The notes below the pieces were generated by a model. The model was not told the origin of the DNA. It searched no databases and saw only the letters and a list, made by a program, of their open reading frames with translations. From NCBI GenBank assembly GCA_947175045.1, contig CAMWLH010000004.1:1-19879 (forward strand): 19,879 nucleotides of DNA, read 5' to 3'. Positions 14,827-19,879 of the stretch are shown piece by piece; the stretch's first letter is position 1; each line of letters begins with the position of its first letter. A program made the translations under genes and the position numbers. Source of the DNA: an uncultured Clostridia bacterium. Its GTDB lineage: Bacteria > Bacillota > Clostridia > Oscillospirales > Ruminococcaceae.

Positions 14827-14855
14827 ATTGTAGCACATTTTTCGCCATTAGTCAA
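14827..14855 (-). promoter_or_regulatory. Promoter of the membrane protein / dockerin unit
   Basis: On the minus strand TTGACT (14855-14850), a 17-base spacer and TACAAT (14832-14827). Confidence 0.75.
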
Positions 14856-14892
14856 CCGTTTGAGCCATCCTGTTCTCGGATATATTCCCGCA

Positions 14893-16083
14893 TTATTCTT
14901 CCATTTCCTCCGCGCCCTTTTGAACGGGAGCAAAGCTGCGGTCGACCGTTATCGAGCAATAATAATCCGGGTGAAGTGCCGCCAGAAATCTCCCTATCTC
15001 CTCCCTAAGCTCCTTTTCGGGCATATCGAACCCTCTGGGAACCACCACGTCAAAAACGCACCTTGTGCGCTCCGCTCCCTGAATCAGCCGCACATCGTGC
15101 ACCGAGAGCCGCGGGTCTATCCTCACCACTATCTCCGCAAGCTCCCTGTGGACTTTTCCCGTCATGCAGTTCTCCGCAACTATCGGGTCAAGGTGAATAA
15201 GCATATTCAGCCCGCTTTGCATAAAATCACGCTCGATCTTATCCACCACCTCGTGGGTCTCCGAAAGAGTGCGCTCTCCCGCCATCTCAACATGAACGCT
15301 TGCGAATTTTCTCGCGGGACCGTAGTCATGTATCATCAAGTCGTGAGTGCCGAGCACCCCCTCATAGGACATTATCTCCGCGCGTATCCTCTCCACAAGC
15401 TCGTCGTCGGGAGCCTTCCCGAGCAGCGGGTTCATAGCCTCTCTTACCAACCCCGCGCCGCTGTACAGAATAAACACGGCGACCGCCGCTCCCATTATAC
15501 CGTCAAGCTGCACCGAGGCGAATTTCGATATTGCCGCGGCAATAAGCACCGCCGAGGTGGAAATAACGTCGTTTCTGCTGTCCGCGGCGGCGGTCTTAAG
15601 GGTATCCGAGCCGATAAGCCGCGCCGTTTTCCCGTAAAATATCATCATACCTATTTTCACCGCGATAGACGCCGCCAGCACGATAAACGAGACCGTCCCG
15701 AACTCCACCGCCTCGGGGCGGATTATCCTCGCGATACTGCTGCGCAGAAGCTCCGCGCCGATAAGCAGGATTATTACCGCCATCACGAAACCCGCCAGAT
15801 ATTCATACCGCGCGTGACCGTAGGGGTGCTCCTCGTCCGCGGATTTTTCGGACAGCTTGAACCCGATAAGGCTTATCACCCCCGAAGAAGCGTCCGACAA
15901 ATTATTCAGCGCGTCGGCGGTGATCGACACGCTCCCAGAAATAATTCCCGCCGCGAACTTCCCCGCGCACAGCAACAGATTGCACACTATCCCCGCCAGC
16001 CCCGCCAGCTTTCCGTAAGCGGAGCGCACCGCGGGCTTTTCCGTGTTTTTATAGTCCTTTATAAACAGTCTTGCCAAAAGCAC
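14893..16083 (-). CDS. Cation diffusion facilitator family transporter (396 aa)
   Basis: A CDF protein that exports divalent metal ions by proton antiport across the cytoplasmic membrane. The N-terminal half has about six hydrophobic segments. The metal site residues are visible: Asp57 and Asp64 in SITADALNNLSDASS, and Asp168 and Asp172 in AADSRNDVIST. The cytoplasmic loop HPYGHARYEYLAG (86-98) is typical. The soluble C-terminal domain (about 205 onward) contains GTHDLMIHDYGPARKFASVHV, and then an additional roughly 100-residue region that makes this protein longer than the usual 300. GTG at 16083 is the start, with GGAGGG 7 bases upstream. Metal specificity (Zn, Fe, Mn) cannot be decided here. 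It is monocistronic with its own promoter. Confidence 0.92.
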   Translation of the reverse strand: MLLARLFIKDYKNTEKPAVRSAYGKLAGLAGIVCNLLLCAGKFAAGIISGSVSITADALNNLSDASSGVISLIGFKLSEKSADEEHPYGHARYEYLAGFVMAVIILLIGAELLRSSIARIIRPEAVEFGTVSFIVLAASIAVKIGMMIFYGKTARLIGSDTLKTAAADSRNDVISTSAVLIAAAISKFASVQLDGIMGAAVAVFILYSGAGLVREAMNPLLGKAPDDELVERIRAEIMSYEGVLGTHDLMIHDYGPARKFASVHVEMAGERTLSETHEVVDKIERDFMQSGLNMLIHLDPIVAENCMTGKVHRELAEIVVRIDPRLSVHDVRLIQGAERTRCVFDVVVPRGFDMPEKELREEIGRFLAALHPDYYCSITVDRSFAPVQKGAEEMEE

Positions 16084-16109
16084 AGAAAATCCCTCCTCTT
16101 TATTAAGCT

Positions 16110-16139
16110 ATTATATCACGCTGCCCCGCGGTTAGTCAA
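16110..16139 (-). promoter_or_regulatory. Promoter of the CDF transporter gene
   Basis: On the minus strand TTGACT (16139-16134), an 18-base spacer and TATAAT (16115-16110), about 27 bases before the GTG. Confidence 0.75.
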
Positions 16140-16153
16140 GAGAAACCGCACAT

Positions 16154-16181
16154 AAAAAGCGGCAGCCGCGCAGGGCTGCCG
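16154..16181 (-). terminator. Terminator after the SGNH gene
   Basis: On the minus strand CGGCAGCC (16181-16174) pairs with GGCTGCCG (16167-16160), followed by CTTTTT. It separates the SGNH unit from the CDF promoter. Confidence 0.85.
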
Positions 16182-16195
16182 TTTATGCTTTTAAG

Positions 16196-16250
16196 TTATG
16201 CTGACGAGAGGTGAATTATTCAAAAGAATTTCAAAATTCCCCTGCGCGGG
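16196..16250. repeat. Dispersed repeat, apparent empty-site version
   Basis: Bases 16196-16241 match 17733-17778 without gaps at 38 of 46 positions (TTATG-TGAC start, shared end AAAAGAATTTCAAAATTCCC). The next bases CTGCGCGGGC match the sequence that follows the 94-base insertion at 17873 onward (CTGCGTGGGC), so this copy lacks the hairpin block. Confidence 0.65.
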
Positions 16251-16261
16251 CGCTACTCTCA

Positions 16262-17608
16262 TCAGCTTACCGCAATTGCCGAGATATACATAGCCGCCGC
16301 GCCGTCCTTTGACTGCGGAACGATCTTCAGCGTATGTTCACCCTCGCTGTCCAGCGCCGCTATCTCCGCGAACTCGGCGTAATTGCCCCAGCCGCCGCTG
16401 AAATCGGTGTCCAGCGTAGCGACAAGCTCGCCGTCGATATACACGTCAGCCTTTACGGAGTTGCTTACGGTCTTGCCATAAAGCAGCCCGATATTCTTCG
16501 CGGTCACCCTGAACTCTATCCCGTCGTCCTCGGTGAACTGCCCCTCGGAGGATTTCAGCATCCAGTGTCCGTTAAAGCCACCGAAAGCCGCGTCCCTTAC
16601 CATAAACGCGCCGAGAGAAGCAGGCTCGGTATCGGCGGGGGTGAGCAGCTTGGCGTTAAGATACTTGTCGCCGTTTTCTGTGGGCTGTGAGAAATCGCTC
16701 TCCTCCGCGCTTATATTATCGAGATCGTCAATAACGGATTGGAGATAGTTTGTGATAAGATCGGTCAGCAAAGCGTGCCCGGGGATATTGGGGTGAATAT
16801 TGTCGTCTGAGATATCCGTCCACTGAATGTAACCCTTGTCTATAACGTCGAGAATAGCGTTCTTGTAGGAGATCATAGGAATATCGTATCTCTTTACCAC
16901 CTCGCCGTGGTACTCCTGGAAGCTGGTTCCGTTATCCTGTGTCATGGCAATGGTAACTATCGCGGGGCTGCTCTCCGCGAACCACAGCTTTCTCATAAGG
17001 CTTTCATAGGTGATCTTATTCAGCTCGGTGCGCTCCGTGGTGTCGTTTACCGAGAAATCCACGAAAACGATATCGGGGTTCTGCGAGAGCACGTCCGTAT
17101 CGCAGCGGTGAACTCCTATATATGAACCCGTTGCGCCGATACCCGCATTAACATAATTTACGGTCGCGTCGGGGAACTGCTCCTGTATCCAGTTAGCGGT
17201 AAGCCGCGCATAGCACAAGTCGTTGCCCGCGGACGTGCCCTGCGTGATAGATCCTCCGAGGAACGCCGCCGTTACCTCCTCGCCCGCCTGCAGCTTCTTG
17301 AAGAACGCCGCCAGCCTTGCCTGATTACCCACATTATACCTTGAGTTTGCTATCATTGTGGGGGTAAGCTCCCCGCCGAGGGTGTAGGGTATCTCCTCTA
17401 TCTCCTCCTGCGGCTCGCTCTCGGTATCCGACGTCTCGGGAACATCGTCCGATGCATTGCTGTCGGGAGCGCTTGAGATATCGGGCGTACTCTCAGACGC
17501 GCTGCTGTCGGGAGCGCCCGACCCGCTGTCGGATACCGTGTCGTTTTTGCAGGCTGTCAGCGAAAGCACAAGCGCCGCAACCGCCGCAATGGCAATAAAT
17601 TTCTTCAT
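16262..17608 (-). CDS. SGNH/GDSL hydrolase lipoprotein, likely carbohydrate esterase (448 aa)
   Basis: A surface lipoprotein of the SGNH hydrolase fold, in this setting probably a polysaccharide deacetylase or esterase. Numbering is from the ATG at 17608, which has GGAG 8 bases upstream; the in-frame ATG at 17632 has no site. The signal peptide ends in lipobox LTA-Cys20. About 22-75 is a Ser/Asp/Glu-rich spacer. The SGNH domain covers about 85-305: block I AAFLGGSITQG with nucleophile Ser120, block II NAGIGATGSYIG, block III FSVND with Asn188, and block V DDNIHPNIPGH with Asp269 and His272. A beta-rich C-terminal region (about 315-448) contains VYIDGELVATLDTDFSGGWG and may bind carbohydrate. 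All catalytic residues are present. Substrate unknown. Confidence 0.88.
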   Translation of the reverse strand: MKKFIAIAAVAALVLSLTACKNDTVSDSGSGAPDSSASESTPDISSAPDSNASDDVPETSDTESEPQEEIEEIPYTLGGELTPTMIANSRYNVGNQARLAAFFKKLQAGEEVTAAFLGGSITQGTSAGNDLCYARLTANWIQEQFPDATVNYVNAGIGATGSYIGVHRCDTDVLSQNPDIVFVDFSVNDTTERTELNKITYESLMRKLWFAESSPAIVTIAMTQDNGTSFQEYHGEVVKRYDIPMISYKNAILDVIDKGYIQWTDISDDNIHPNIPGHALLTDLITNYLQSVIDDLDNISAEESDFSQPTENGDKYLNAKLLTPADTEPASLGAFMVRDAAFGGFNGHWMLKSSEGQFTEDDGIEFRVTAKNIGLLYGKTVSNSVKADVYIDGELVATLDTDFSGGWGNYAEFAEIAALDSEGEHTLKIVPQSKDGAAAMYISAIAVS

Positions 17609-17640
17609 AATAAATTCTCCTTTGATTTTCATTTTATTTT

Positions 17641-17657
17641 ACGCCGAAATACGGCGT
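17641..17657 (-). other. Hairpin in the SGNH leader
   Basis: ACGCCG and CGGCGT pair perfectly around a 5-base loop, 33 bases upstream of the SGNH start. No T-tract follows on the coding strand. Confidence 0.4.
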
Positions 17658-17696
17658 TACAGTCTTTAAAAATATTTACCCAAGCTGTTATGCTGT

Positions 17697-17778
17697 TAAG
17701 ATATGTTGATGAGGAGCTGTAATGCGGTTAAATTATGTTGACAAGGAGCAAATGATTTAAAAGAATTTCAAAATTCCC
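17697..17778. repeat. Tandem and dispersed repeat upstream of the SGNH gene
   Basis: Two diverged neighbouring units begin GTTAAGATATGTTGATGAGGAGC (about 17697) and GTTAAATTATGTTGACAAGGAGC (about 17728). The second continues to 17778 and is the counterpart of 16196-16241 (38 of 46 bases equal). The SGNH gene is therefore bracketed by related repeats. Confidence 0.6.
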
Positions 17779-17870
17779 GCACTCACTCTCGCTCCACTTC
17801 GTTCCGCTGCGAGCGACTGCGGGAACCGGTCATCGTTTGCCATTCGGCAAACTTGACCTTTTTGAAATTC
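17763..17870 (-). repeat. Three-stem palindromic element (copy C of GGA-loop family)
   Basis: Perfect 11-base arms GAATTTCAAAA (17763-17773) and TTTTGAAATTC (17860-17870) enclose two structures. Structure 1 has CCCGCA (17776-17781) with TGCGGG (17818-17823) and an inner CTCGC/GCGAG; its minus-strand tip reads GC-GGA-AC-GAA-GT-GGA-GC (17807-17791). Structure 2 is GGTCA/TGACC (17828-17832, 17854-17858) with an inner TTTGCC/GGCAAA. AAATTCCC occurs at both ends (17771-17778 and 17865-17872). On the minus strand TTTT follows the outer arm, so it might also end the GH26-like transcript. Confidence 0.65.
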
Positions 17871-17873
17871 CCC

Positions 17874-18019
17874 TGCGTGGGCTGTTTGCGGATTAGATTT
17901 TTATGCCCCCTAATGCGTGGGCTGTTTGCGGCTTGGGTTTGTATACCCCCTAATGTGTGGGCTGTTTGCAGCTTGGGTTTGTATGCCCCCAATGCGCGGA
18001 CAATTTGCGGCTGTTTACC
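17874..18019. repeat. 40-bp tandem repeat downstream of the GH26-like gene
   Basis: Units start at 17874, 17914 and 17954 (40, 40 and 39 bases), with a degenerate fourth from 17993. The shared core is GCGTGGGCTGTTTGCGG, a TTGGGTTT-type middle, then GCCCCC. The period is not a multiple of three and no start or ribosome site is seen, so it is treated as non-coding. It fills the space right up to the stop codon of the GH26-like gene. No gene is found in 17609-18021. Confidence 0.85.
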
Positions 18020-18021
18020 CA

Positions 18022-19596
18022 TCAATTCAAAGCATATTCCTTAAAATCGGGCAGCTCGTCAAGCGTCCTGCATATTCTGCTGTTGTACGCGTTATACAGG
18101 CTCTGCCAGTCGGTATATACCTCCGAAAGATTTCCCTCGCTGTCAACGATATAGCTGCCGCTGCCGACGGCGAACCACAGCCACATAGCGTTGTCGCGGT
18201 ACATATATTCGGGCTTTGGCAGACTGTCGCAGGAGGTGATAGCCAGTGGCTTCTTCTGCATATCGGGAACCTCCGAAAGCGCCGAAAATCTTCCCGCAAA
18301 GGACGAGTTCGACTTTTCATATATGCTCTGCCCGATGATATCGCAATAGCTGTTCCCCGGGTAAAACTCCGCGTCGCTTCCGTTCCACACCCATATCAGA
18401 TTCCCGAGCCCGTGCAGCTTGTTAAGGCGGTTGAAAATGAACTTCCAAAGCTTTTTGTACTCCTCGCTGTTACCGCCCCACCAGTACATTTTGCTCTCAC
18501 CGTCGGGTATAGGCTGCCATATAACGGGGATATCCTCGTCGTCAAAACGCTTAAGTATTTCCGCGATCCTGTCCAGATCCCTTATCATCGCGTACATTCT
18601 GTCCGAGACGTACCCGCCGTCATAAAGTACCTGAAGCTCCTCCTCGCCCGCCATCGCGAGATTTTCCATATCCTGCCCGTCTATCGCCATTGTAAGCCTG
18701 AAGTTAGTGTCCGCGGTAAGCGCGGCGCGGCTTGTGTCGGGGGAATACCAGTGCCATGTATAGGACACCAGCCCGCCGTTTTTGCCCCACTCCAGCGCGA
18801 GCTGTATCTCCTCTTCCGCCCGCTCTGCCTCCTCGTCCAGCAGCGAAAGCGCAAGCTCCCCGCAGCGCATTGCGGGATAACGCCCCGTTTCCTCATGAAT
18901 AGCCTCAAGCTCCGCGTTTGTGCCCGGGGTAACGTTTTGGGCGGTGATTATCCCGCTGCCGTAGGTGTAGGTAAGATATTTCATCACCCCTATCGCGGAG
19001 ACCGACGCGTTTGAGCTTACCGAAGACGAGTGAACAAGATAGCTCTCGGGGCTTACGGCGCCCGTATCCTCCAGCAGGATATAGTCTATTGCCGCGCTGC
19101 CGCTCTCCGCAGTGAAGTTCAGCAGCATCGTGCCCGCCGTCAGATATATGCTGTCAATGGCGTAAAGCCCGTAGGAGAGCTCCTCGGAGGGCTCCACATA
19201 AAATATCCCCTCCGTCTGCGTCCTGACGGAAAGCCTTACAGCCGCGCCTTTCTCTGATGAAGCGGCGATAATTATGCGATAGTGCTGCGGCTGGGGTATC
19301 TCGGCAATATGCGTAAGTGTCATACCCTCGTCCAGCACGACATATCCGTTACCGTCGTATTCCCCGTCCGTGCGCACGCTGCCGTTGAACACGCCGCCCT
19401 CCGCGTTGAGCTTTATAAGCTCGTCCGACTTATATATCTCATACTCCGCGGGAGAAAGCTCCTCGAATTTCTCCGCTTCCTCCGTTATCGTCTCGGAGCT
19501 TTCGCTTGTAACGGCGCTGTCGGGACGGTCGGGTATGCTCGTGCAGCCGCACATCAGCGCTCCCATAAGCAGAGCCGCGATCTTCTTGATTTTCAT
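18022..19596 (-). CDS. GH26-like lipoprotein with CBM35-like domain and altered catalytic residues (524 aa)
   Basis: Numbering is from the ATG at 19596, 7 bases after the upstream stop (a TTG at 19611 would add five residues; neither has a strong ribosome site). The lipoprotein signal ends MCG-Cys18. Residues about 55-180 look like a CBM35/CBM6-type beta domain (YDGNGYVVLDE). About 190-520 follows GH26 mannanases closely: GGLVSYTWHWYSP, YKKLWKFIFNRL, NLIWVWNGSDAEFYPG, DIIGQSIY, DNAMWLWF, TLDELPDF. Where active members have WRPLHEASGGWFWWG, this protein has WQPIPDGESKMYWWG, so the acid/base Glu aligns to Asp365. Where they have a Ser-Glu-Asn-Gly type nucleophile strand, it has AITSCDSLP, aligning Ser455 to the nucleophile. 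It is probably a non-catalytic binder or sensor, by my alignment from memory. Confidence 0.85.
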   Translation of the reverse strand: MKIKKIAALLMGALMCGCTSIPDRPDSAVTSESSETITEEAEKFEELSPAEYEIYKSDELIKLNAEGGVFNGSVRTDGEYDGNGYVVLDEGMTLTHIAEIPQPQHYRIIIAASSEKGAAVRLSVRTQTEGIFYVEPSEELSYGLYAIDSIYLTAGTMLLNFTAESGSAAIDYILLEDTGAVSPESYLVHSSSVSSNASVSAIGVMKYLTYTYGSGIITAQNVTPGTNAELEAIHEETGRYPAMRCGELALSLLDEEAERAEEEIQLALEWGKNGGLVSYTWHWYSPDTSRAALTADTNFRLTMAIDGQDMENLAMAGEEELQVLYDGGYVSDRMYAMIRDLDRIAEILKRFDDEDIPVIWQPIPDGESKMYWWGGNSEEYKKLWKFIFNRLNKLHGLGNLIWVWNGSDAEFYPGNSYCDIIGQSIYEKSNSSFAGRFSALSEVPDMQKKPLAITSCDSLPKPEYMYRDNAMWLWFAVGSGSYIVDSEGNLSEVYTDWQSLYNAYNSRICRTLDELPDFKEYALN

Positions 19597-19603
19597 TCCC
19601 AAT

Positions 19604-19879
19604 TTATTCAATAACTATCACATCTCCATCGTGAATTTCCTCGTCCAGCCGCGCGAACCTCCCGTTTACAGTGATTATGTTGGAGTGCGCCAGCAGCGTT
19701 GTGGGATCGTCCGAAAAAGCGGAGGCGATATCCAGAAAAATAGGCTGACGCCCCTCCTCCGGCAGCGGGAAAGTGCATTCCATACCGTTGAATGAAATGG
19801 CTATGCCGCTTACCTGCTCGGGCTGAGCCTGTTCGGCTTGAACAGGCTGAACGGGTTGGGTTGGTGGAGTGGGTGGGAT
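19604..19879 (-). CDS. C-terminal end of a probable FtsA-like cell-division protein (5' part outside window)
   Basis: A minus-strand frame is open from the right edge of the window to a TAA at 19604. Its 91 visible residues begin with a Pro/Gln-rich stretch (TPPTQPVQPVQAEQAQPEQ). A compact domain follows: VSGIAISFNGMECTFPL, FLDIASAFSDDPTTLLAH, and the end ITVNGRFARLDEEIHDGDVI. This pattern of strand, linker, then VNG...L-GD-I resembles the beta-grasp-like tail found after the SHS2/actin-like core in FtsA-domain proteins of clostridia. The core that would prove it lies beyond the window. The next gene starts 7 bases after the stop, so the GH26-like lipoprotein is very likely co-transcribed. 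Confidence 0.6.
   Translation of the reverse strand: MPPTPPTQPVQPVQAEQAQPEQVSGIAISFNGMECTFPLPEEGRQPIFLDIASAFSDDPTTLLAHSNIITVNGRFARLDEEIHDGDVIVIE

Noticed and set aside
14059..16155. 698-residue plus-strand open frame opposite the CDF and membrane protein genes
   Set aside because: The composition is His/Arg/Pro-rich, it spans two real genes and their promoters, and it has no recognisable domain. It is a GC-driven shadow.
17660..17700. Promoter for the SGNH gene (TTAACA-17-AATATT on the minus strand)
   Set aside because: The -10 match is poor and the region is repeat-derived, so it is not called.
17874..18019. Possible CRISPR array
   Set aside because: The units are contiguous and similar over the whole 40 bases, with no unique spacers and no cas genes nearby.
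17783..18025. 80-residue minus-strand ORF in the repeat region
   Set aside because: It is made of the 40-bp tandem repeat and the palindromic element; the repeat period shifts the frame at each unit and no ribosome site is present.

Overview
The window looks like a chromosomal piece of a fibre-degrading, low-to-mid GC Gram-positive anaerobe of the Ruminococcus / Oscillospiraceae type. The evidence is a pyruvate phosphate dikinase, a GH9 cellulase with two CBM3-like modules, a secreted transglutaminase-like protein ending in a type I dockerin (a cellulosome marker), a GH26-like lipoprotein, strong GGAGG ribosome sites and canonical TTGACA/TATAAT promoters. No species can be fixed from the sequence alone. 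No tRNA, rRNA, CRISPR array, insertion sequence or phage gene was seen.

Layout. 1-1538 (+): 3' part of ppdK, followed by two hairpin terminators. 1638-2219 (-): an XRE regulator, a tiny truncated XRE-like ORF, and a frame-shifted ribbon-helix-helix remnant. These are divergent from a YpsA/DUF1273 SLOG gene (2340-2813, +). 2844-7255 (-): an apparent operon lgt, then lipoprotein GH9 cellulase, then a three-helix membrane protein. 7491-8221 (-): two small DUF4190-like membrane proteins, each with its own near-consensus promoter. 8501-11590 (+): aguA, GNAT, Nudix and aguB, which hold the two-step agmatine to putrescine route. 11758-12357 (+): a cytidylate-kinase-like protein. 12409-14715 (-): a two-helix membrane protein followed by the dockerin transglutaminase. 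14893-16083 (-): a cation diffusion facilitator. 16262-17608 (-): an SGNH esterase-like lipoprotein. 18022-19596 (-): a GH26-like lipoprotein whose two catalytic glutamates appear to be replaced. 19604-19879 (-): the C-terminal end of a probable FtsA-like protein.

How it fits together. The envelope theme is strong. Lgt, which lipidates prolipoproteins, sits directly upstream of a lipobox-bearing cellulase, and two more lipobox proteins (SGNH, GH26-like) lie further along. This suggests surface-anchored polysaccharide capture working beside dockerin-borne, cellulosomal proteins. The agmatine operon is a metabolic island with two extra enzymes of unknown purpose.

The most unusual signal is non-coding. 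At least three intergenic elements (in front of lgt, in front of aguB, and between the GH26-like and SGNH genes) have a perfect 10-12 bp outer stem. Inside it is a hairpin with a symmetric GGA/GGA internal loop, always with GGA on the transcribed strand. Two of them differ by compensatory base changes around a conserved GAA loop. One element looks like a 94-bp insertion relative to an apparent empty copy elsewhere in the window. Other leaders (aguA and the gene at 14715) also carry long hairpins. This could be an undescribed family of structured leader RNAs or a mobile palindromic repeat family. The sequence alone does not decide which.
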